A stretch of DNA of 64,000 bases. Origin: Cinclus cinclus (taxonomy: Eukaryota; Chordata; Aves; Passeriformes; Cinclidae). Made by a program: the position numbers and the translations under genes. The stretch covers positions 33,118,654-33,182,653 of the forward strand of contig NC_085052.1 in assembly GCF_963662255.1 (NCBI RefSeq), read 5' to 3'. Each line of letters starts with the position of its first letter. The first letter of the stretch is position 1. The notes under the pieces were generated by a model. That model did no database searches and was not told the DNA's origin. It saw nothing but the letters and a program-made list of their open reading frames with translations. Below, piece by piece: positions 35,201 through 45,666 of the stretch.

Positions 35201-38200
35201 ACATCCCTGCATCTCCACCTTCACAAGTGGGATCAGCTGACAGGTCAGAAGTTATAACAAGAGTGGGGATGGGGTGACCCAGAGCACCTTTACTGCTCCT
35301 ACCCACCTCAACACCACAAGATCCTCCTGAGGGATGCTGGTGCATCCCACTTTGAGGATGGGTCTAAGAGTCCCATCCCAAGTCAGTGCAGAAGGTTGAA
35401 GCCAGCTGGGAATGGGAATCCAAACCCACTTGTGAAAAGATTTTAGGGATGACCCTGCTGTTCTCAACATGAGCTGAGCCCCCCATAGTGAGAGCAATGG
35501 ACTTGCTTTGTTTATGGAGGTGAATCCAGACTTTGGCTTTGAGCAGCTGAGGAGATCTTTGGTCTTGGTGATGGAATGGTTTGACACAGTGTAGGTGACC
35601 TGGCAGCTTCCAGAGGCATCTTCCTGAAACACAAATGGGAGTGACCGTGGGTATTAAACCATGTGTGGGGAGGATTGACACAAAGTCCAGTCTAATGAAG
35701 AGAACATCTAAAATCTAGAAAGTGGGGCAAACCAGGGGGTGGTTGAATATCTTCTAGTCTATCTGGGCATATTTGCAAATTCAGGCTAACACCAACAGCA
35801 GCAACTCAGTGACTGCATTTGGGGTTTTTAGGTTATTTCATGTTGTTCACAGGTCATTCTAGCTGGCTGCTGGCAAAGCAAATCCTGCTTGGCAGGAATG
35901 CTTGTGGAGTTTTTTCCTCTGATGTCCCTACTGTCCAGGGAAAGGCTATGATTTCGTAAGGGTGCCTATTGCTGAAAGTTACGTTATTTTATTTTAAGAC
36001 CTCCACCTTTCTGAGAGTTATCCTTGCTCACATCCTGGTTGGAGCAGCAGACCCGATGTTGTTTATCCTGAATTTTGCTCCCTCTGTTGATGCTCGTGGG
36101 CTGCCTGGGCTCCTGGGCCAGATCTCCTGGTGCATCCCTGGATTTTGGGCAGACGTGGCCCCAGCTCTGGACCTACCTCCACTGTGGTGCCGGCATGGGG
36201 CTGAAGCTGGAACAGACTGATGATGCCTCGTTTCAGGTTGGAGATCAGGATGTTTTCTGCTTCGTTCCCATAGAAAGCTTTGACCTGGGAGGGCAGGAGG
36301 TGGTGACTGGCTGAGGGGACGTCTCTGGGGTCTCTGCGGGCTCTCTGCTGCCTTCCCTGACAAAAGGGAACCTAAGAACCCCTTGTAGACACCTGAGGAA
36401 TTCTCTCAAGGAGAACCTTATCCCTCAATAGCATGAGGTCTGTGGATGCAAGCCCACAAAATTTCCCTTTCCTTCCCACCCTGGAGTTCCATAGCCTAAA
36501 AGGAGAAGGTCAGAAAGCTTTTATCCCATGCTTAGGACTGAAGAGCATTAACATGGGATTCTGCAGCTCCATCTGAGTCCTTTTGGAGGATAGGACTCAA
36601 TGTAGAGTCCTACACTGGCCACTCTGTCCAGTTCCTTCTGTTCTGAAATCAGAGGGGGAGCAGGAGCTCCTATGGGCTTCATAGCCGAGAAAATTTAGGA
36701 TGAGGATGGGAGTGATCTGCAGAGGGCATGAACAAGCCCAGGAGCTTTAATCCAGCTGACCTTCCCACTGTTCCAGGAGATGAACACTGGCTGCTGGAGC
36801 TCTGCCTGTGCCTCTGGGCTCAGTGCAATCTCCACAGGGGAACCTCCAGCGCTGTTCTGGCTCCTCTCCTCTCCTGGGTGGCGTTGGGCCTTCACATCAT
36901 GGATCTACGACAGCAGAAGATGGCAGAAAGCAGTGACCAAGTGCCTGCTCTAAAGCTGGTGTGCATTTTACCTGCAGGCGATGGATTTGGTCACAGAGAT
37001 CATTTTTTCAGGTGGCGTGGGCTAGAAATGGGAGGGGTTGCACCTCCTGGGGCATTGCCAGCAGGAATACCTGGCTGTGATGGCTGTGCCACCCCACACA
37101 CCTTCACCTGGAGCAGCTCATCCCCGCCTCGGTCCCTCCAGAGCCGGTGCAGATGGATCAATGTCTCAGCCTGCAGCCGGGCTCCCCGCGGGGACGGTGT
37201 GGATGTGTGGTGCAGCTGGACATCCAGTGTGTACCGATACCGATACAGGGTCCTGGGCTGGAAAGAAAGCAGCTGCAAATCCCCTGTGGAAAGATGGAAA
37301 TGTTGAAGGTGCGTGGTCGTGGATAACCTCCACTTCCTGTACCTGGGAACCTCCATCCCAAAGGGCACCTGGATTTGCAGGGATGCTGATGACCTGTATC
37401 ACTCCCACCTCCTGGGAGTGGAAGTCTAGCTGGCAGGAGGGTTTTCATAGGGAATTGTTTGTGCCTGTGGTTTGGATATTTGGGTGTTCTCCAGGCTGAC
37501 AGCTGATTCCTGCTTGTGTTTCTAGCCCTGCCTGAAAAATGATGGCCGGAGCAGGGACTCTGTGTGGAGACTTCAGGATTTTTAGAAATGCCAAAGAAAC
37601 ACACCTTAATCCTGAAGGGAAGTTTACTGAGCATGCCCACAGACAGGAGGGATATTTCCAGTGCCTTTTCAGCACTGGGCATTAACTGGGGCACTATTGC
37701 CTTTTTTTGGGGAGAACAGAAGCTGAATTCTTCATATTGTGAGTTTTCCATCAGAACTTCTAACTCATAATTAAATCACTGTCTTTGTGCTAAGGCAAAA
37801 TAAAGTTGATGGGACAGCTTTAGATCAAAATCTCTGCTTTAATCTTATTTCTCTAGACTTATTTGGAGTGCCTTCTCTTGCTCATATGCAATGGTGATTG
37901 AAAGAGGGAGGGTTGCCTTTGCCATGACAAAACCAGTCAAATCTATTTTCTGAAGTAACTTGAAATCCTCTTGCAAATTTGATGCACTTGCTGGGCTTCC
38001 GAAATGTTTTATAACTTTGCTGCTTTTAAAAACAAATGAATCAATAGAAATCCAGCTCAGTCCCTGGGGTTTTCCTCTGTGAGACAGACAGACAGAGTTT
38101 TTTACAGTTCTGCACTGTGAGCAGTTTAAAAAGCTCCAGCTCTCTGGTTTTCCTAGCCCACCCCAGGAAGGACTTCCACAATCCCCAAAACTTCCCAGCC

Positions 38201-38421
38201 TCAGGAGATGCTCGTGCTGTTTGCAGTTTGCCAGTCCCTGCTCCCTGCTTGGCTGGAGACCGGGAAGGTGAGTGTAGGGATGAGCATCTCACCTTTCTGG
38301 GCATCCAGACCCCGCCGAGTTCCTGGACCTAAATCAGCCCAAAGTCTCTCTTACCTTTTGCTGCTCTCAGGAGGGAAAAGCAAAGCAGGCAAAAACATCC
38401 CCAAAGCACCTGCGGCTTCAT
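29244..38421 (-). CDS. MTTPL: Microsomal triglyceride transfer protein large-subunit paralogue, complete, 18 exons
   Basis: Predicted ER-lumenal lipid transfer protein of the MTP/vitellogenin/apoB family. Exons in transcript order: 38355-38421, 37102-37283, 36761-36904, 36177-36284, 35507-35623, 34551-34690, 34327-34480, 33981-34138, 33605-33770, 33096-33203, 32782-32994, 32479-32696, 31819-31916, 31009-31130, 30468-30695, 30042-30166, 29654-29824, 29244-29391. All phases agree; total 2,667 nt gives 888 residues (human MTTP 894, from memory). The ATG has a good context (CCCACCATGA) and opens a signal peptide of about 20 residues. Human MTTP landmarks fall at the same numbers: Cys174/Cys194, Cys440/Cys445 and Arg540, a residue mutated in abetalipoproteinaemia. 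The C-terminal lipid-cavity segment (GMSATFFDVQLRPV, QGGLGLDISADMDVS) is present. The divergence fits a paralogue rather than the MTTP orthologue. The symbol follows the avian MTTP-like gene name as I recall it. Intron 5 appears to be GC-AG. PDI pairing and triglyceride transfer are inferred. Confidence 0.9.
31165..31240 (+). mobile_element. CR1 LINE terminal fragment
   Basis: Short tail with GTGCCTGGTGGAAGGGGGGT and GAGGTCCCTTCCAACCCAAA. Lies in intron 31131-31818 of the MTTP paralogue, upstream of its exon 14. Confidence 0.6.
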
Positions 38422-40908
38422 GGTGGGCTCTGAGAACTGGGCGGGAGACAGGGAAGGAAAGGGGTGGGAGAGAGGGACCGGACAAGAAAAGTGGGCAAGA
38501 TCAGCAGTGTCAGGTGATGGGGCCCGACCTTCTCCCTATCCCCGCCTTACCCGAGAAAAGGCAAATAATTAAACCTTTGTGCCAACCCCCAGCAGCCACG
38601 GAAGGTTTGGAAATCAGCTGAGGTTTGCCAAAGGCTGGCGGGAGGGGAGGAAAGCTGGAAGAAAAGAGCTGCCAGAAGCATTATGGAGTGGAGAAATTGC
38701 CCATTTGTCCTGATATGGGAGGGGGACGCTCAGAAAGCTGCTCTGTCTTTTGGTGATCTCTCTCTCTTCCCATCATGGGATAGAAGATAGTTGTTTTCAA
38801 AAGAAAAGACCCAGAAGGGGGGAAACAGATTTTTCCATCCTTTTATTTAGAGACTGGGATTTGCTGCCCAGAGGCTCAAGTTACTTAAAGGGTCAGGCTG
38901 AAGGGCACAGGGAGCACTGCTACCCCCAGAAAGAAACAGGAGAGGGCTTAGGAAATCCATCTTGAAATCCATCTTGAAATCCCTTGGCCCACTAACCATA
39001 CCGTTGGAGGGTTTTTTTTTTTTTTTTTTTTTTTAATGCATGAACTTTCTGATTGCTGAGTTTAATTGTTTTCCAAAGACACCAAAGTGGTGGTGATGCA
39101 GCTCAGGGTCCTGGGATGGCTTTTTCCTAAAACAAATGGGGAAGTGGAAGAAGGGAGCACTTCACAAGTCACTCTGGAAGTGATCTGCATATTACAGTGG
39201 GATCAAAACCCCAGGACTTTGGTGTTTTGGCATTTTCAAGGGCACATCTCCCACCTCTGCATCACCACTGGGCTTTTGGGACACTGCTGTGATCAGAAAA
39301 CCAGAGCAGATCCAGCTGAGAGCAACTTGGAGAAACTAAAGTTACAGGTTTCCCATAAGTGATGACTTCACTTGGTCTTCTGGCTGTCTTTATGGACAAA
39401 TACCCCATATTTATCTTGAAAAATATTCTTCTCTTTAGTATTTTCACTTGGCTTTTATAACAGCATAGAATGGTTTGAGTTGGAAGGGACCTTTGAGATT
39501 GAAAATTCTTTCAATCTCCTGTCATGCATGGAGGAGCTGCGGCTGCTCCACCCCTAGAAGAGTCCAAGACCAGGCTGGGTGGGGCTTGGAGCACCCTGGG
39601 ATAGTGGAAGATGTCCCTGTCCAGGGCAGGGGGGTTGGAACTGGATGATTTTTAAGGTTTCTTCCAACACAAACCATTTTATGGCTCTGGGGAATTTGTG
39701 TTCTGCAGTGCAATGTGAGAGCAAAGCACACCAGAAGATGAAAGTCCTGCTGAACACAGAAAGTTTTAGTTCTTCATCCAGAGTGAAGAAAAAGGAAATA
39801 TTTCAGAGTGAAGTGGTTGTGGAGGGTCTAAGCCCTGAAGGTAAGGTCCCAGAATGTTTTCTGGCTGCAGCTCAAAGCAATACCCAGAGAGGAAAGGCAA
39901 ACAGAAATAGCCTGTGAAAAAAACTGTTGATAAGAGGCCTCAGTGGGGCACTGAACTTTGGCAGATTGGTTATTTAGGCTTGGCTGCCATGACTTTCCAG
40001 GACTAAGATGTGGAAAACTGGGAGAAAAACTGCTTTTTCTTTCTCCAAACCTGATTCTTCCTTCTGCCACTGAGAGAATATGTGAAAAAGAATAAAGAAT
40101 AAGAAACCAGAGGGAGTTATAAAACTTTGTGAAGCATTCTTCTCAAATCCATCTTGGGTTGCCATGCTCTTGGAAATGTGCCTTATGGAACTTTGGACAC
40201 CTATGGACAGAGGTATAGTCCTAAAATCAGTGCTGCTGGAATCCTGGGTGCTCCTCCAGCCCCTTGTGTATCACCCAAGGGAAACATGGTCTCCCATTTC
40301 TATCCAGTGAAGGGACCTGGCTGCTGGATCACCATGGGGCATTCCAGCTGCAGTGCCTGGTCTGAAACCCACAGGCAGAGCAGGGCAGGGGCGGTCATTG
40401 TGACCAGGTCACCATGCCCAGGCCAGAGAGGCACATAGGGACCTTGCCACGGAGCTGTGACATCAAGGTGGACTTTGGCCAAGGGTGGCCAGGCTGCAAT
40501 TTCCTGGATGGAAACAGGATGAAAGCAACAGGGCCTGTTGCATCAAAGCCTGCAAACCTCAATTTTCTTCTTTGCTAAATGACCTTCAGCTCCAAAAGTA
40601 CCCCCTGCCCCTGCCAGTATCTTTTCCTGCTTTGTCACCTCCCTTTTTGTCATTGTTGCCAACAAGTTCCACCAATCCTTGGATCTAAGAAAAACTGCAG
40701 GGGAATGAGCAGTTCCCACATCATTGTACTGGTGGCACTCAAAATTCTCCAAAATCCCCCAACAGAGAGATTTCCTGGGGCAGTGCTGGTCCAGAGGCCC
40801 CAGGTGTGTCCTGAGGAGCACCTGAGGGCCCTAATGAACTTCAATGACCCTAATGAGCCTCACCTGTGCTCTCCACCCACGCCCACGGGCTCGGGAGCTT
40901 GTTGAAGC
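38422..40908. other. 5' flank of the MTTP paralogue and intergenic DNA
   Basis: Contains the presumed promoter of the minus-strand MTTP paralogue just above 38,421, with no TATA box or other element that I can assign with confidence. Also holds a 23-base T run at 39012-39034 and CR1 debris at about 39,462-39,690. No further coding exon seen. Confidence 0.45.
39462..39690 (+). mobile_element. CR1 LINE fragments (short reverse piece, then forward tail)
   Basis: A short reverse CR1 end (ATAGAATGGTTTGAGTTGGA) abuts a forward tail (CCAGGCTGGGTGGGGCTTGG, GGATAGTGGAAGATGTCCC, TCTTCCAACACAAACCATTT). Confidence 0.75.
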
Positions 40909-41105
40909 TCAGCCTTGAGTTTGGGTGGACTTTTTCAGGTTCTGTTACAGGCTTGGTTTGTGTTCTGTTTCTGCTGGGTCTGGATGGACCTGAGGCTTCC
41001 CAGTGCCCTTGGTGCCCTGGACAGCGTTGATGGAGATTTTTGTGAGGACTCAGCCTCACATCCTTTTAGAGAGTCCCTCTTGCAGAGGGCTGCACTGCCA
41101 GTACT
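40909..41105 (+). repeat. Repeat A, left copy (197 bp, inverted partner at 52651-52846)
   Basis: Matches the reverse complement of 52651-52846 from TCAGCCTTGAG to GCCAGTACT, at roughly 92-95% by eye. It carries no recognised coding or transposon motif. It marks the upstream side of the left lectin copy. Confidence 0.85.
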
Positions 41106-41641
41106 GGGCCACCCCAGATCCTCTCCCCACGCTGTGTGCCATTGGGGATCATCCAAGGAGCTGTTCCTATTCCAAAACATCTCCCTCTTCTTCCTGCTTC
41201 CCCTTGGCACATGGCTCTGAGGTGGGCAGGATGTGTTCTGTGACTCCTCACTCTGCAATAGTTTTTGTTGAGGAGGTATTTTGAGCACTTGAGGTCTGCC
41301 CTTAGAACTCATCATATAAATGTTGTGAGAGAAGGGGAGCAATGCTGTATGGATATCCTGGTTTTCCTACAAGACAAATACCTTAGAAGATGATTTCTAT
41401 TCCTGCAAAGCAGCCACTCACCTGCCTTGTGAGCAAGGAAAGTATGACTGATGCCAAATACTTGTGTTTACTGGTTAAAAACCAGATAACTTTAAGAAAA
41501 AAAATATCAATTCTGTTTAGTTAATTTTGGGGTTCAAAATCCTGGGAGCTATATAAAAATCGATTTAGTGGTTTAGTTTTGGACCAGACATATATGTATG
41601 TGTTTGTGGTCCTGGCAGCCAGCAGCTCTTTCCTGCTCCAG

Positions 41642-42510
41642 GCCAGCGCTCCAGCCGCCATCCCGTGCTCACCTTGGTGCTGCTCCTGCTCCTGTTCCTG
41701 CTGCTGGCCGTGGTGGCGGCCTTGGCTGTGCGGTCAGGTAAGGGAGGGGCAGCAGCCTGGGCCCAGCCCCTCGGGGCAGAGCGGGGTCCCTGCTCCCTGC
41801 AGAGGGGAGGGCGATCCTCACACCTTCTCCTCTTCCCCCTGCAGCTCGACAGGTTCCAGCTCTGCCTGCGGCTCCGACGTTGGTTCTGGGCTGTCCCTCT
41901 GGCTGGGTTGGACACAATGGAGTCTGCTACTACTTCTCAAGGGACAGCAGGACCTGGGAGCAGAGCCAAGAGCAGTGCTCCGAGCTCGGGGCCTCCCTGG
42001 CCATTGTCCAGGATGAGGCAATGGTGAGTGAGGGGCTGCGGGCGCTGTGGGGTGTCTGAGGGCAGCCCGGGGGTGCTCCTGGGCCGGGCTCGGTGCTCGT
42101 GGGGCCGGGGCTGCGGCCCTGTCCCGGAGCCTTGCAGGGAAGGAGCCCCGGGGCCGTGTCCCCCCGAGGGGCCGGGGCAGCTCCCACTGCTCTCTCCTTG
42201 GCAGCATTGGCTCTTGCGCCTCCGCGGGAACGTCGATTACTGGCTCGGGCTGCGCAGACGGGGCGAGCGCCTGCGGTGGGGGGACGGCAGCAGCTTCAGC
42301 TCCTCGTGAGTGCCGGGGAGCCGGGCAGGGCATGGGGGGACAGGGGCACAACGTGTTCCCCTGGGAACCAGCGCTCTCCCTGCTCCTCCTTGCAGGGTTC
42401 CTGTCCTTGGCAGTGCAGAGTGCGTGTGCCTGGCTGAGGAGAAATTCAGGAGTGAGAGCTGCTCAAACCGTCGGCCCTATCTCTGCAGCAAGGCCCAAGC
42501 TCCCCTGTAA
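41642..42510 (+). CDS. C-type-lectin-like receptor, exons 2-5; first exon missing
   Basis: Type II membrane receptor of the NK-receptor-like C-type lectin group (CD69/CLEC2-like); exact orthology not recognised. Exons: 41642-41737 (transmembrane, Leu/Val/Ala-rich, ending AVRS), 41845-42023, 42205-42305, 42396-42510 with TAA. The lectin domain has CPSGW, GVCYYF, CSELGA, WLGL, a WGDGSSF stretch and C-terminal cysteines ending YLC. No EPN or WND calcium motif is seen, as in other group V lectin-like receptors. All junctions are in frame without stops. Its inverted twin at 48,651-50,300 has a cytoplasmic exon 1, but homology here stops inside intron 1. This copy therefore has no matching first exon, and no replacement start exon was identified. 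It may be a truncated pseudogene or may use an unrelated upstream exon. Confidence 0.65.
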
Positions 42511-42886
42511 CAGGGGCTGGAGAAAGGACCTTCTCCACACTGGGCAGTCCCAGCTTCAGCTCTTAGCCCAGCCCAGGGCTGTCCTTCCTCAGCTGCTCCC
42601 TGTGCCTTGCACTTGCTCTCAGGGTCACCTCAGTGCCTGTTCATCCCCACTGCCAGTGCTGGGCTGGCTGTTCAAAGGAAAACCCTCTGCAATCCATCCT
42701 GCCAGCCATGCTAGCTGGAGTGAGGGGATTGCTCTCATTGTACAACAAGCTCTCATGGGAAATCCAGATCACCCTGGGCTCTTGGAAACCATCTTCAAAT
42801 GGCTTGAAGATGTTTCTTTTGGAGTGGCTGTGGAAGAGGAAGAAGAATAGATGAGACATGCTGAGGAAGAATCTGAGTTTTGGCAT

Positions 42887-43606
42887 TGTTGGGGGTTAGT
42901 TCTCTCCCTTTTCACTCTGTGGAATTTTCCCCATTGTCATGCTAAGATACCTGTTGACTAGGCCCTGGTGAGAAGGTGGGGGGGCGGGGGGGGGGGGGGG
43001 GGAGGAGAGAGACAGAGGAGGTAAGCCCTGTGAGATTCAAACAGCCAGAAGAGGAAGCGGAAGGCTGGGTCTCGGCCCATTTTCCCCCGCGGAGTTCGGA
43101 CGAGAAGGACGATCGCCGCCTGTGTCCCATCCCTGCCATCCCAGCGTCTGGAAACCACTATCGGACCCTGCCCGGCTGCCTTCTCGCTGTGAACTACCAC
43201 CATCCAGCACTCTACTGAGAATCGGGACCCACACCGTGAGCGGAGAGCTCTCTCTCCATCTCTCTCTCCCCCTGGGACAGCTCTGCCATCACCCCCAGCC
43301 CTCCTGCAGCTCTGTGGGACCCGCCCGCCCCCAGCACCGGGAACTGCAGCTCAGGGAAAAGGTGCCTGCAGCCAGAAAAACACTGGGACTGAGTTACTGT
43401 TCTGTTTGTGGGTAATTTCATAGCTGTTGTTGTTCTTGTTTGTCGTGTTAGATATACTAGTAAAGAACTGTTATTCCTACCCCCATATCTTTGCCTGAGA
43501 GCTCTCTTAATTCCAAAATGATAATAATCGGAAGAATCACATTTTTTTCAGTCCAAAGGGAAGCTTCTGCTTTCCTTAGCAAACACCTGTCCTTCAAACC
43601 AGGACA
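42887..43606 (+). mobile_element. Solo LTR, 720 bp, with 5 bp target-site duplication GGCAT
   Basis: Starts TGTTGGGGGTTAG, ends CAAACCAGGACA, and is flanked by GGCAT at 42882-42886 and 43607-43611. The paralogous site at 48271-48275 (reverse) has a single GGCAT and no insert, so the empty site proves the limits. The LTR has a G-run near 42,980-43,000 and a TAGTAAAGAACTGTTATTCC block near its 3' third. TG...CA ends with a 5 bp duplication fit several ERV classes. It may be read on either strand; the plus orientation is inferred. Confidence 0.9.
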
Positions 43607-43795
43607 GGCATCAGGCACCTGACTGTGAAGAATGGTCTCTCTGTCTGTCTATCTGTCTGTCTGTCTGTTTCAAAGGATCTGACTGTCCTGCTGTGGGAGG
43701 CTGGAGCAAGACAAGGATTTGTCTTCCTGGTAGAGAAGCAGTGACTTGTCTGTAACTCCCATCCCTCTGTGTTGGAGTGTGTGAAACAGAGGCCT

Positions 43796-44219
43796 CTCTG
43801 AATTCTTCAGAGAGACATCAGAATGCAGGGGTTGAATGGATTGATTTGGATGGATTAAAGTATATTACACCACTCATATGTGAAATAAAGATATAAGGTT
43901 AAGTTTTAACTAAGAAACTTTAAGTAAGTAAGACTAATTTTGAAATGCCTTAAGGAGGAAAAGTCTTAGAATTTAGTGTGAATGACAAGTTTTGTTGAGA
44001 GCTCAAAAACAAGTCTCAAAGACAAGTCTCGGTGAGAAGTCAAAAAACAACTTTAGACAGAATAAATATATAATAAGCATATTGCTTACATTTTTCAGAT
44101 AGAACGGATAGCTAATATGTGCACATTATTTGTAAAACTTTGTATGAAAAACTGATATTCTAATGGGTTTCCCAGAAATGTTTCAGATTGGTGTTTTTAG
44201 CTCTCTGTGTAATTTGTAA
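43796..44219. other. AT-rich stretch without recognised gene
   Basis: AT-rich sequence containing AAATAAAG and AATAAATAT motifs and repeats of CAAGTCTC-type words. It may belong to the following LTR-like element, but I cannot prove that. Confidence 0.4.
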
Positions 44220-44810
44220 ATAGGAATCCGTGCTGTGGGGGCAGATTTCCCTTCTCTCTTTCTCGCTCTCTCTCTCTGCTCTTTCTCCTCACTGCCATCA
44301 TCACTGCCCAGAAGAAGACAGGGGCTGTGGCTACAACTTTGGCCCTCTCGGGGCCATGCACTGCAGAACTGCTTCTGCTTCTAATTGGGACTTTGCTTCT
44401 ATTTGGGACTCCACGCTGAAAGCTCTTAGCAGGGACTTGAACACTTGGGGCTCTTTGCCTTTTGAGGCTGCAGTGCCTTTAGAAGAAACAACTTTATAGC
44501 AACTAACAACTGCTGAGCTCTTTTGAAGATTTAAACCCACAAAAATCCCAACACCTCGAGCCTTTCCTGATGTGCTCTGTTGCCTCCCCAGGGTGAGGAG
44601 CAGAGGGACAGAGCTGTTTTGCTGGCACTGGGCACCTGCTGTATTTCTAGTTTAATTTTTCCTAGTGAAGAACTCTTATTCCTATTCCCATATCTTTGCC
44701 TGAGAGCCCCTTAATTTCAAAATTAAAATAATTTGGAGGGAGGGGTTTGCATTTTCCATTTCAAGGGAGGCTCCTGCCTTTCTTGCAGGCACCTGTCTTT
44801 CAAACCAAGC
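44220..44810 (+). mobile_element. Diverged LTR related to the 42,887 solo LTR
   Basis: Shares the order GTGAAGAACTCTTATTCCTA, CATATCTTTGCCTGAGAGC, CTTAATTTCAAAAT and CACCTGTCTTTCAAACC with the 3' third of the solo LTR at 42887-43606. The 5' limit is uncertain and no target-site duplication was found, so it is an older or truncated relative. Confidence 0.5.
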
Positions 44811-45666
44811 CAGCTGCTTTGAAGTAACACACGAGGCATCTCTGCTTTTAATTTTGAGAGCATTTCTAGTGAAGCAAGCCCGATGGAATTAATTAGGGAA
44901 GACAAGTGTGCTTTGGTTCCCTTTCAACAGATTTCTACTGAAGTCTATTCAGAAGTAAACTGGTTAATTTTCCTTTACTGTCTGTGTTTAAACTGGGTCA
45001 GTCCCCATTCATACCCTGCAATATTCAGGGCATACACTGAAAGAAACCTGCCTTGGCCATTTTTTCAGGGGTATCAATTGATTGGAATCCCTATTTTCTT
45101 GTTTAAATAGAAGAGGGAGCACCCTGTATGCTGCAATTTTATCAGTTTGCAATGAGAGCAAACCCTCCACTTTCATCATCTTTAAATTGACGGGGAATCT
45201 CTGTTGTGCCTTATTTCTTAGGGTTTAAGTTGGTAGAAACGCCCACTAATTCCATCATCTGAGGGATTTCCACTGAAGAGCAAAAAAAGGACAGGGGACA
45301 AAAAAGACAGCAGGGGAAAAAAAAGAACAGAAAAAAAAAGAAGGGAAAAAAGGGCCAAAAAAAGTGCAGAGGGAAAATAGGGAAAGGAAAAAGGGGGCAA
45401 TAAATGGGGAAAAGGCAAAGAAAAAAGACAGGGAAGAGTGAAGAAAGGGAGATGGCATAATGTGAAAAGGTGGGATTTAAGAAGCAGGAAAGCACTAGAA
45501 AGGTGAGGACAAAAGGGTGTGAAACATAAGCAGAAAAAGAATAGGAAATATGAGTGGAAAAGAACAGGAGTCCCAAAGTCATCCACATACTCCTCAGACC
45601 CCCCCACCCAAATCCCACAGATCACCCTCACATAACCCCCCAAGAGAGCCCCACAAATCCCACAGA
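44811..45666. other. A/G-rich spacer, no gene
   Basis: About 45,280-45,560 is purine-rich low complexity on plus, giving false Phe/Leu/Pro-rich frames on minus. It ends at 45,667, where the left arm of the large inverted repeat begins. No coding region supported. Confidence 0.6.

Larger units (their letters stand above)
41605..43795 (+). repeat. Lectin duplicon, left copy
   Basis: Homologous to the reverse complement of about 48085-49555. Homology begins abruptly at TGTGGTCCTGGCAGCC, 37 bp upstream of lectin exon 2. It runs through exons 2-5 and the 3' flank, is interrupted by a 720 bp LTR at 42887-43606, and fades near 43,795. Confidence 0.85.

Noticed and set aside
29244..38421. Gene as vitellogenin or apolipoprotein B instead of an MTTP paralogue
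   Set aside because: Length, 18-exon pattern and exact position of MTTP cysteines and Arg540 fit MTTP; no phosvitin-like or von Willebrand D region is present.
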